Origin: Planctomycetota bacterium
GTDB taxonomy: Bacteria; Planctomycetota; Phycisphaerae; UBA1845
DNA: 62,652 nucleotides
Assembly (NCBI GenBank): GCA_024276605.1
Contig: JAJRWX010000040.1
Location: 1-62,652, forward strand
Direction of reading: 5' to 3'
The notes below the pieces were generated by a model, which saw only the letters and a list, made by a program, of their open reading frames with translations, made no database searches and was not told the origin of the DNA. This document shows, in pieces, positions 28,680 to 36,884 of the stretch. Position 1 is the stretch's first letter. The number at the start of each line of letters is the position of its first letter. The translations under genes were made by a program, and so were the position numbers.

Positions 28680-29395
28680 AGGATAAGATGAGCGGCGATA
28701 GGGCGCGGTCAGCAGTGTTTTTCGACGTCGATGGTACGATGGCTAAGACGACCATTGTGCATTATTACGCCTATTTTCGGCAGAAACGTATGTCAACTCT
28801 TGCCGCTTTGTGTTGGCGCACGGTCTTTTTGATGAAGTGCGTATACTTTCTTGTGATGGACAAAATCGATCGCGGTCGACTCAACGAAATCTTCTATAGA
28901 AGTTATGCCGGGCTTCATGCTGCAGATATATTCGCCCAAGCTCACGATTGTCATCGAGACGTGATGCAACCGAAGTGTTTTCCTGAGGCTATCAAGTGTA
29001 TCGAGGATCATCGCGCAGCCGGTCGTCTTATTGTATTGGTGACCGGATCGATTGATTTTATCATTGCTCCCTTAGCGTCCCAGCTTTCCATTGAACACGT
29101 GCTGGCTCCCTCCTTGGTCGTTCGTGACGGACGGTTCACCGGTGCGTTGGATAGCATTCCCGTTAGCGGCGAAGAAAAAGCACGTCGCATGCGATGTTTC
29201 GCTGACCAGCATGATGTGGACTTGACGGCGTGCCATGCTTATGGTGACAGCATCGCGGACCTGCCCATGTTACAGGCTGTGGGTAACCCGCATGTGGTTA
29301 ATCCTGACCGAGACCTACTTCGTGCCGCGACGCAAGCACATTGGCCGGTGCATCGCTGGACGGTTGATTCGATCAGCGGGAATACGCCATCATGA
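28676..29395 (+). CDS. HAD-superfamily subclass IB phosphatase
   Basis: 239 residues from GTG 28676, overlapping the preceding stop; ATG 28688 with AAGGA upstream is an alternative. All HAD motifs are visible: FFDVDGT (Asp17 nucleophile, Asp19), VTGS and AYGDSIADLPML. It belongs to the SerB-like IB group, which includes lipid-phosphate phosphatases. In this context it may dephosphorylate a glycerolipid or lysolipid phosphate intermediate (inference). It overlaps the dehydrogenase gene by ATGA. Confidence 0.85.
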   Translation: MKDKMSGDRARSAVFFDVDGTMAKTTIVHYYAYFRQKRMSTLAALCWRTVFLMKCVYFLVMDKIDRGRLNEIFYRSYAGLHAADIFAQAHDCHRDVMQPKCFPEAIKCIEDHRAAGRLIVLVTGSIDFIIAPLASQLSIEHVLAPSLVVRDGRFTGALDSIPVSGEEKARRMRCFADQHDVDLTACHAYGDSIADLPMLQAVGNPHVVNPDRDLLRAATQAHWPVHRWTVDSISGNTPS

Positions 29396-30627
29396 AAGCG
29401 CTGCAGTTTCGCAAAAGTATTCCTCGATACGTGTTACTCAAGCTGGCCGGACCGCGCATGCGGCGACTGTATACCAGCAGCGCCTCGCCGGTGGCATATC
29501 GTGAAATCGAGGAACCAAAACTGCCCACACCCGCTTGGTTACGCATCAGGCCGATTTTATCCGGCGTATGTGGATCGGACTTGGCTACCATCTGCGCGAA
29601 AGGAAGTCCCTATCTGTCCCCCGTAACCTCCATGCCATTTGTCATGGGGCATGAGTTGGTTGGTCGCGTCACCGAAGTCGGTCGCGAAGTTGAAGATATA
29701 TCCGTCGGTGCTCGTGTGGTTTTGCACCCCGCCTTAGGGTGTCACGTACGCGGGATTGAGCCTATGTGCGATGCTTGTCAACATGGTCGCGACGCATTGT
29801 GTATGAATATCACCCGAGGCTCTATCTCAGCCGGTATCCAATCGGGATTTTGTCGAGATACCGGTGGCGGTTTTAGTACCTCCATGGTGGCGCATCGCTC
29901 ACAGGTGTATGCCGTTCCCGAGGAGATGACCGACGAACAGGCCGTACTGATAGAGCCGTTAGCTTGCGCCCTACATGCAGTGCTGCGTACCACGATAGAT
30001 TCGAACCATACAGTCCTGATCCTGGGATGCGGCTCGATTGGTTTACTAACCATCGCAGCGCTGCGCGCGACGGGATGTCGGGCGCGAATGGTAGCTGCTG
30101 GAAAATATGATCATCAAATCAACTTAGGCAATATGCTCGGCGTGTATGAATGGATACCGACGGGTGGAGCTATGGCTGATCGTTACGCCAAGTGGGCTGG
30201 CGCGCTGGATGCCCAAGTGTTAAAACCCGAACTGGGCAAGCCTATGGTCATCGGCGGCGCAGATGTTACGTTTGACTGTGTAGCCTCATCCCATACGATC
30301 GACGATGGTATTCGATTCACCAGAAGCGGCGGCTCATTTGTTTTGGTCGGTATGCCGGGTACGCCGCGTGGGGTGGATTGGACGCCGCTGTGGTTCAAAG
30401 AGCTTACGCTGTGTGCAGCCTATGCCTACGGGCAAGAACGATGGGCCGGCGGTCAGCGAGATACGTTTGACTTAGCCATCGAATTGATGAAAACGTGGGG
30501 ACCGAAATTGGTCAAGCTTCTTGGGCCGCCGTTTGCCCTGCAAGACTATCAGGCTGCTTTTCGTTCAGCTTTAAGTACGGGATGCACCGGAGTGGCTAAG
30601 ACGATTTTTAGAATTGACGACATGTAA
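29392..30627 (+). CDS. Zinc-dependent alcohol dehydrogenase (MDR family)
   Basis: 411 residues, ATG overlapping the HAD stop (ATGA). The catalytic zinc site is seen in GVCGSD and MGHELVG. A Cys-rich lobe (CHVRGIEPMCDACQHGRDALC region) supplies structural zinc ligands. The cofactor-binding turn is LGCGSIGLL. It interconverts an alcohol and an aldehyde or ketone with NAD(P). Next to a fatty acyl reductase, the substrate may be a long-chain alcohol/aldehyde or a glycerol-phosphate-type ketone; this is inference. Confidence 0.88.
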   Translation: MKALQFRKSIPRYVLLKLAGPRMRRLYTSSASPVAYREIEEPKLPTPAWLRIRPILSGVCGSDLATICAKGSPYLSPVTSMPFVMGHELVGRVTEVGREVEDISVGARVVLHPALGCHVRGIEPMCDACQHGRDALCMNITRGSISAGIQSGFCRDTGGGFSTSMVAHRSQVYAVPEEMTDEQAVLIEPLACALHAVLRTTIDSNHTVLILGCGSIGLLTIAALRATGCRARMVAAGKYDHQINLGNMLGVYEWIPTGGAMADRYAKWAGALDAQVLKPELGKPMVIGGADVTFDCVASSHTIDDGIRFTRSGGSFVLVGMPGTPRGVDWTPLWFKELTLCAAYAYGQERWAGGQRDTFDLAIELMKTWGPKLVKLLGPPFALQDYQAAFRSALSTGCTGVAKTIFRIDDM

Positions 30628-30645
30628 TTCCATCGCGAGATACTG

Positions 30646-32238
30646 ATGAGTAAGCGTAACGGCGCGTCCAATATCCATACAGTAACATCCCATGATCCCC
30701 CGTTTCTTTTTCATCGCGGGGAGGGATACACCAGACACAAATTACCAGTAGGCTCACAGGTGATCTATCCCCATGCGCCGCTGGATCCAGTCCCCGATCG
30801 ACGCGCAGCGATTGAACATGCCATCGATCATCCATTGGGCGTTGATCCACTGGATGCCCAGCTCAGGCCGGGAATGAAAGTGACGATTGCCTTCGACGAC
30901 GTTTCGTTACCGTTGCCGCGCATGGCCAGCCCTGACGTTCGGCAGACGGTCATTGAGATTTTGCTCGAGCGCCTCGATCGTGCCGGCGTGACGGACATCG
31001 AGTTGGTATGTGCGATTTGTTTGCATCGCCGCTGCACCCCTGCGGAGTTGAAACATTTCGTTGGTCCTCGGGTATTCAAACGGTTTTGGCCTCATCATCT
31101 GCGCAATCACGATGCCGAAGATCCCGATAACAAAATTGATCTGGGGACAACGGAAGAGGGCGAAGTTGTCGAGCTTAACCGTAGTGCCGTTGAGTCTGAT
31201 CTACTGTTGTATGTCAACATAAACCTCGTGACCATGGACGGCGGTCATAAGTCCGTACCCGTTGGTCTGGCTACTTACCGTTGCGTTAGTCATCATCACA
31301 ATGCACATATGCTCTTGCACGATTCGAGCTATATGGACCCGCCTAACAGCACGTTTCACCGCAGTTGTGAACGCATGGGTGAAGTGGTCAAAAAGCATGT
31401 GAAAATTTTTACGATTGAAACCACGCTCAATGGCGATCTTTTTTCCAGCCTATTGGGTTTCTTGCAAAAACGCGAACGTGACTGGGGTATGCTGGATCAT
31501 TTGAACTATCACGGATCGCGCGTCGGCCTATCGCTATTACCTGCCGGGTTGAGACGAAAAGCCTATACCGCGCTCCCCGCACCTTATGGTATGACCGGGG
31601 TTCATGCCGGTGATACGGAGTTGGTCCACCGTGAGACGCTTAAAAACGTTGACCTGCAACATGAAGTCCAGGTGAAAGAACAGGCGGATGTCGTACTCCT
31701 GGGCTTACCTTCCATTGGTCCGTACAATATTGATGCCGTATTGAACCCCATCCTGGTGCGGTGCATGTCAGCCGGGTATTTCTTCAATTTTTATCGTAAT
31801 CGACCGTTGATACGTAAAGGCGGCGTGATGATCGTGGACCACACGTTGGAAGATACGTTCACCATGCTGCAGCACACCTCATACTACGATTTCTACCACG
31901 ACTTGTTGCCGCAATCGAACGACCCGCGAGAGTTGGAACGCCGATTTGAAAAGTCCTATGCGGAAAATGAGCGATACATTGACGCCTACCGAAACTCGTA
32001 CGCTTATCACGGCGTCCATCCGTTTTACATGTGGTACTGGGGGGCGCATGGTATGGCTCACATGGGCAAAGTGATTGTGATTAATCCCTCCAGCGATGAG
32101 GCTGCCAGGAAAATCGGTTTTGATGTGGCACGCTCTTTAGACGAAGCGTTGGGCATAGCCAAAGATGTCGTCGGGGCGCAGGCGAAAATTAGTTACTTCC
32201 ACTGTCCGCCGGTGATGATGTGTTCGCTTCCAGTGTAA
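30646..32238 (+). CDS. LarA-like (DUF2088) protein
   Basis: 530 residues. The N-terminal part matches the lactate racemase LarA / DUF2088 fold (VTIAFDDVSLPLPRM, CLHRRCTPAELKHFVG, RNHDAEDP, VNINLVTMDGGHKSVPVG). LarA itself uses a nickel-pincer nucleotide made by LarB, LarC and LarE, none of which is in the window. The C-terminal ~150 residues are His/Tyr-rich and longer than in LarA. The gene is 18 bases from the dehydrogenase gene, so it is likely part of the same operon. The reaction is unknown; racemisation or redox at a 2-hydroxy or glycerol-type carbon is one possibility. Confidence 0.75.
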   Translation: MSKRNGASNIHTVTSHDPPFLFHRGEGYTRHKLPVGSQVIYPHAPLDPVPDRRAAIEHAIDHPLGVDPLDAQLRPGMKVTIAFDDVSLPLPRMASPDVRQTVIEILLERLDRAGVTDIELVCAICLHRRCTPAELKHFVGPRVFKRFWPHHLRNHDAEDPDNKIDLGTTEEGEVVELNRSAVESDLLLYVNINLVTMDGGHKSVPVGLATYRCVSHHHNAHMLLHDSSYMDPPNSTFHRSCERMGEVVKKHVKIFTIETTLNGDLFSSLLGFLQKRERDWGMLDHLNYHGSRVGLSLLPAGLRRKAYTALPAPYGMTGVHAGDTELVHRETLKNVDLQHEVQVKEQADVVLLGLPSIGPYNIDAVLNPILVRCMSAGYFFNFYRNRPLIRKGGVMIVDHTLEDTFTMLQHTSYYDFYHDLLPQSNDPRELERRFEKSYAENERYIDAYRNSYAYHGVHPFYMWYWGAHGMAHMGKVIVINPSSDEAARKIGFDVARSLDEALGIAKDVVGAQAKISYFHCPPVMMCSLPV

Positions 32239-32301
32239 AAGTGCGATGAATGGTTATATGTAGATATTGACTAATCAATAGCAGTCAATTGAAGTGTTCC
32301 T

Positions 32302-33222
32302 ATGCCACAAGCCGGTTCTATTCTAATCGTATACAACCCTATCTCCGGACGTGGACGTGGAAAGCGCCTAGCTGAGACGATTACCCGTGAGTTAGGTCAA
32401 CGTGACGTGGCTATAGAACTCGAACCAACGGGTCGAAGTGGTGACGCACAGCGCATCGTCCGCTTGGCCGTATCTGTTTCTCCAGATAAATACCGTTGCG
32501 TGGTAGCCTGTGGCGGCGATGGTACGATCCAGGAAGTTGCTCATACCCTAGCCGCGCTAACGGCTCAGTTGGGAGAAAATATACCACCGCTGGGGTTAGC
32601 CCCGGCGGGCAGATGTAACGACTTTGCCCGCGCCCTCGGTGTGTCTACGAATCAGGATATCATTGTCGAGACGTTGTATCGCTGTCATACGATGCCCGTC
32701 GATCTGGGTTGTGCCAACGGTCAACATTTTTGTACCGTAGCTACATTGGGTGTTGATGCGCAAGTATCGAGCTATGTCGATAAAATGCGTATGCCTTTTT
32801 TGAAGGGTACCATCGCCTATGTGTATGGTGCTATCCGTGTGATGATGGCTTACAGGCCAACGCCGGTAACACTTGACGGCGATTTTGGCCGAATCGATCA
32901 ATCCGTGTTCCTAGCGTCCACAGCCAATACATCCTCTTACGGCGGAGGAATACCGATTGTTCCGATGGCCAGACCCACCGACGGTAAACTGGACCTTTGT
33001 GTCATTGACGCTGTGGGTAAGTGGAGCGCTTTTCGCATGATTCCGTTGGTTATGACTGGTCGCCATGCAGTCAGATCGGGTGTTCGTTTCTTACAGACCA
33101 AGCAAATGACCGTGTCTACGCCAAACCCACTGGACATTTGGGCGGACGGTGAGCGAATCGCGACGACGCCGGTTACTATGTCGGTCGTACCCAACGCGAT
33201 TCGTGTGGTTGTACCGGCGTGA
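32302..33222 (+). CDS. Diacylglycerol-kinase-like lipid kinase
   Basis: 306 residues. The catalytic domain of the DAGK/YegS family is clear: NPISGRGRG, ACGGDGTIQEV (GGDGT near residue 72), and LGLAPAGRCNDFARALG in place of the usual GTxND. The C-terminal beta-sandwich half ends in WADGERI. It phosphorylates a diacylglycerol, sphingoid or similar lipid alcohol at the membrane. Its place at the end of the acyl-lipid gene train suggests it re-phosphorylates a product lipid (inference). Confidence 0.88.
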   Translation: MPQAGSILIVYNPISGRGRGKRLAETITRELGQRDVAIELEPTGRSGDAQRIVRLAVSVSPDKYRCVVACGGDGTIQEVAHTLAALTAQLGENIPPLGLAPAGRCNDFARALGVSTNQDIIVETLYRCHTMPVDLGCANGQHFCTVATLGVDAQVSSYVDKMRMPFLKGTIAYVYGAIRVMMAYRPTPVTLDGDFGRIDQSVFLASTANTSSYGGGIPIVPMARPTDGKLDLCVIDAVGKWSAFRMIPLVMTGRHAVRSGVRFLQTKQMTVSTPNPLDIWADGERIATTPVTMSVVPNAIRVVVPA

Positions 33223-33277
33223 GTATGTTGTTGCACTTGTTGTCCAACCATTATAGCCATCGTATATATTGAGTGAT

Positions 33278-34066
33278 ATGACAAGTGGGCTGATGACTGA
33301 GTTTGCGACGAAAGTAGATCGGCGGGCTGCGCCCATCATGATTGAAGGACGTGTCGGGCAGCCTGCGCTATTGCTCTTGCATGGACTGACCGCCTCGCCC
33401 ACTGAAGTTCAACCGTTGGCAGATCATCTTCATCGACGATGGCCGGACGCTTCGATTTCTTGTCCGTTACTCCCTGGACACGGTACGACAGCGCAACAAC
33501 TTAGCACTGTTAGGCGCGAGGCGTGGATCGCAGTCTCACAAAGCGAATTGGAGCGTCTGGCGCGTAAAAGCGATCAGATCGTGGTCATTGGCGTGTCGAT
33601 GGGGGCCGTGTTAGCTGCCCACTTAGCGGCGACCCATTCATGTGTGCGGTCACTGGCTATGTTATCGCCGATGTTCTTTCTCAAACCGGCGCTAAGAGCT
33701 TGCCTGCCTTGGCTGCGTTTTGTTGTCCCCTATAAAGTGAAGAGTCGTGCATCGATCGACAACCACATCGCCAAGGGCTTATTTAGCTACGATCGTTACC
33801 CCACGCGATCGCTGATGGAGTTACAACGGATGGCGAATCGGACGTTTGCGCAACTAGGGGATATCGCATGTCCGGTGCTTATCGCCGTAGGCAAACTTGA
33901 TCGTTATATGACCATGTCTACCATGCGAAAAGTTTGCGCTCGTTTGACTGCAAGCCCGTTAGAAATCGTGACATGCGAACAGTCGGGTCACGTCTTACCG
34001 CACGAACCGGATGCTGAGATGTTGTTCGAGAAGATTCACGCCCATGTACTTCGTTCGCTTGAATGA
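33278..34066 (+). CDS. Alpha/beta hydrolase (esterase/lipase)
   Basis: 262 residues from ATG 33278 (TTG 33269 in frame). The oxyanion strand LLLHGLTASPTE, nucleophile elbow GVSMG, acid in GKLDRYM and catalytic His in SGHVLPHE make a complete triad. It resembles small carboxylesterases and monoacylglycerol lipases (Est30/YvaK group). It ends the (+) train and is convergent with the M50 peptidase gene. Given the neighbours, a monoacylglycerol or lysolipid substrate is plausible. Confidence 0.85.
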   Translation: MTSGLMTEFATKVDRRAAPIMIEGRVGQPALLLLHGLTASPTEVQPLADHLHRRWPDASISCPLLPGHGTTAQQLSTVRREAWIAVSQSELERLARKSDQIVVIGVSMGAVLAAHLAATHSCVRSLAMLSPMFFLKPALRACLPWLRFVVPYKVKSRASIDNHIAKGLFSYDRYPTRSLMELQRMANRTFAQLGDIACPVLIAVGKLDRYMTMSTMRKVCARLTASPLEIVTCEQSGHVLPHEPDAEMLFEKIHAHVLRSLE

Positions 34067-34105
34067 ACAGGGCAATTAGGTTAAACGTGGCATGAGCGGT
34101 GTCGA

Positions 34106-35575
34106 TTAAGAAATGTTCAGTGGCGTGCACATCTCTAAGATTAATAATCCAGGTGCCAATGCAAAGATAGCTGGCAATAGTAGGTATGTGAAAGCGTTAG
34201 TGTAAAAGGCTGCTAAAAAGACCAGCATGGAATAGGGACGAACCCGTTCGATCAATCGTCCGATCGAATGGGGGAAAAGTTTTTCGAGTACCCACGAGCC
34301 GTCTAATGGCGGAATGGGGATCAGATTAAAGAACGCAAGAAATGTATTGATTAGAAACGATAGTTTCAACATCGTACAAATGGTTCCCAAGAGGGTGGCT
34401 AAGGGCATGCCGGTAACCGCGACGAATTGTTCAAATTGAATACCGGTGAGATTGGTTATCTTGGCGTGTGGGGCGAACAGGCTAACCAACTGTACGATCC
34501 CCAAGAGCAACATAACGGACACGGCAGCCATGAGCAGATTAACGCCCGGCCCTGCCAGTGAAATAAGAATATGGCCACGTCGTGGACGCTCTAATACTTC
34601 CGTGCGAACCGGAACGGGTTTGGCGAATCCGAATATACCAACGCCGGCCAAGAACAGCGCCAGAGGTAGAATCACAGTGCCAAACGGATCGATGTGCGCC
34701 ATCGGATTCAGTGTGACACGTCCTAATCGATGTGCGAAATCATCGCCAAGCCACCATGCGGTAATCGCATGCGCAGCTTCATGGACGGTGAGAGAAAAGA
34801 GCACGACCAATAGTCCGGCTAGAATCAAACCCCAGTTGTGATCGCGCTCGAACAAATTACCACTGGAACGTTCAGCCAATAGCCCAACGTGGACAACAGT
34901 CGAGGAGGATTTGTCATGCAGGCTGTGCCCACGCTGGAAGTAGGGCGACGTAGATGAGTTTTGCGCTGACCGCGCATCGAGATTCTTCATCAGCGCGCGT
35001 GTCGCCTGCATGGAAATAGGTACACCCAATATTAGCAGGACGATGGCAAACCGACACAATCGCCTGGAATGCAACCACACCCGCGTTGTGCGAACACGTC
35101 TGCGGTGAACGGTTAGCAACACGATGCTTACCAATGCTGCGACAAAGCCTGCAATAGGTACAAAAGCCAAGGATGCAAATCCCAATGCCCACAACGCAAG
35201 CGGTGAAACTTTGGGCCACAATATAGGCGCGGTCTCGTGCTGGGTATCGGCAGGTTCAGATTCGTCAAAACCGGCGGCGTGAACATGTCCGAACAGTTCA
35301 AGGAGTGGCTGGGCTTGTTCAGGACTTAGCACAAAACTCAGGCTGACATCGAATCGGTCAAATCGCACGACATACGGTTGGCCGGTCGGTGAAAGATAGA
35401 CGTCACGCTGCCAGGCGTCCGCGGAAAATACGTACTTGGCTGATTCACGCTCAAGTGTGATGTTGCTTGGCGAAAGAAAAACAGACCACGCTTGAGATTG
35501 GCTGTCTATCCACGTGAGCGGTTGATTTGATGTGTCGTCACTAGGCATTGGGTTGGAAGGAACATCATGGTTCAT
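34106..35575 (-). CDS. M50-family (site-2-type) membrane peptidase
   Basis: 489 residues. The N-terminal ~140 residues are soluble. A hydrophobic segment pair follows, then the intramembrane metalloprotease core with VHEAAHAITAW (HExxH near residue 264), LAGPGVNLLMA, and FFNLIPIPPLDGSWVLEK supplying the Asp ligand. Several further membrane segments reach the C-terminus. It cleaves membrane substrates in their transmembrane part or helps with protein maturation. It lies 93 bases downstream of lptB on the same strand. Confidence 0.88.
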   Translation of the reverse strand: MNHDVPSNPMPSDDTSNQPLTWIDSQSQAWSVFLSPSNITLERESAKYVFSADAWQRDVYLSPTGQPYVVRFDRFDVSLSFVLSPEQAQPLLELFGHVHAAGFDESEPADTQHETAPILWPKVSPLALWALGFASLAFVPIAGFVAALVSIVLLTVHRRRVRTTRVWLHSRRLCRFAIVLLILGVPISMQATRALMKNLDARSAQNSSTSPYFQRGHSLHDKSSSTVVHVGLLAERSSGNLFERDHNWGLILAGLLVVLFSLTVHEAAHAITAWWLGDDFAHRLGRVTLNPMAHIDPFGTVILPLALFLAGVGIFGFAKPVPVRTEVLERPRRGHILISLAGPGVNLLMAAVSVMLLLGIVQLVSLFAPHAKITNLTGIQFEQFVAVTGMPLATLLGTICTMLKLSFLINTFLAFFNLIPIPPLDGSWVLEKLFPHSIGRLIERVRPYSMLVFLAAFYTNAFTYLLLPAIFALAPGLLILEMCTPLNIS

Positions 35576-35668
35576 AGGCGTGCGGTTGTTTCTTGTCGTG
35601 GCTTCATATCTATGCGATGGTTACTGCCCGTCGTCATTGTGGTCTTACACGCAAAAGTGGAAAAAATG

Positions 35669-36421
35669 TCAATCGTCGAACTCATCGCCGCGAAACGAAC
35701 TACCCAGGTACGTTCGTCGTACCAGCGGATCGCGCACAAGATCACGAGGCTGTCCTTCAGCCAATGGTTTTCCATCGTTAATAATGTAACTGCGGTCGGT
35801 CACGCGTAACGTTTCTCGAACATTATGATCGGTGAGCAGGATGGCGATACCTCGATCGTTCTTGAGATGTAGAATTTCTTTCTGCAAATCCTCCACTGAT
35901 TTTGGGTCAACACCGCTAAACGGTTCGTCCAGCATGATAAGCGTCGGATTCGTTATCAGTGCTCTCGCGATTTCCAGCTTGCGCCGTTCGCCGCCGGATA
36001 GCGTGCGCGCCAACTGCTTGCGCTGTTTATTAAGTCCGAACTGAGTGACCAATTGACCCATACGCTCCATACGATCAGCCCGACTCAGGCCACGCATGGT
36101 TTCGAGAATAGCGAGGAGATTGTCCTCAACGGAGAGTCGCTGAAAAATACTGGGTTCTTGCGACAGATAACCCATGCCAAGTTGAGCACGTTTGTACATG
36201 GCCAATGCGGTGACATCCTGACCATTAAAGATCACCGAACCACTTTCAGCATCGAGCATACCTACGGTCATCCTAAACGAGGTTGTCTTGCCAGCGCCGT
36301 TACGACCCAATAGGCCGACTATTTCCCCCGGACAAACGTGGAAACTCAAGTGATCAACCACGATACGTCCGTCAAATCGTTTGACGAGATCGCGAACATC
36401 AAGCAACTTATCTATGGCCAT
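35669..36421 (-). CDS. lptB: LPS export ABC transporter ATPase LptB-like
   Basis: 250 residues from ATG 36421, preceded by GAGGT. A complete ABC ATPase: Walker A GRNGAGKT, Q-loop YLSQEPSIF, signature LSGGERRKLEIARAL, Walker B LIMLDEPFSGVDP and switch TDHNVRETL. The sequence style is that of LptB, which powers lipopolysaccharide transport to the outer membrane with LptFG. lptA/C/F/G are not here. The C-terminus ends in an acidic tail. Confidence 0.88.
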   Translation of the reverse strand: MAIDKLLDVRDLVKRFDGRIVVDHLSFHVCPGEIVGLLGRNGAGKTTSFRMTVGMLDAESGSVIFNGQDVTALAMYKRAQLGMGYLSQEPSIFQRLSVEDNLLAILETMRGLSRADRMERMGQLVTQFGLNKQRKQLARTLSGGERRKLEIARALITNPTLIMLDEPFSGVDPKSVEDLQKEILHLKNDRGIAILLTDHNVRETLRVTDRSYIINDGKPLAEGQPRDLVRDPLVRRTYLGSSFRGDEFDD

Positions 36422-36884
36422 AGGAACCAACTTACCTCGCTATAGAACCTGTTTGTGAGTTTATTCAATCAATTCGTCCTTACCCTAGCTACGTGACATA
36501 ACCTATGGCGTTCCTTGTACTCTCAGGGCATATCAGACCCCCCAACACACAGCACGAGGTGGTATTTTGTCCATTATGCCAGCCTGTGAATCTTATGTTG
36601 AAAATCATAGCCCTGTTCCTTGCTACCCGACACACCATTTCAGCATCGGAATCGTTGTATTTTGATTCAGACGTATGGTTTATTGACATAACTTTTTATA
36701 TTAAAGATGGTTATGATCCGTCTCTTTGGCAAAGCTAACTATGATCTCACGACAGATATTCAACCGAAAATGTCATATAATAAAGTTTTACTTGGGTCAT
36801 CCGCTTAACTATTATCGTGGATTAGCTGTGGATAAACCTCCCTATTCCGAGGACACGTAGGGTGTTTGTCATGATATCGTACAA
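36422..36884. other. Intergenic region upstream of lptB
   Basis: About 460 bases, AT-rich in its right half. Short open frames occur on both strands (36489-36689 and 36505-36738) but neither resembles a known family. A TTGACA at 36683 lacks a properly spaced -10. I see no repeat family member here. Confidence 0.4.

Noticed and set aside
36683-36717. Promoter TTGACA with TATGAT upstream of lptB
   Set aside because: The spacing is 23 bp and it points away from lptB, so it is not a credible promoter for a known gene.
36489-36738. Overlapping ORFs on both strands in the lptB upstream region
   Set aside because: No ribosome binding site or recognisable domain; likely chance frames in intergenic DNA.
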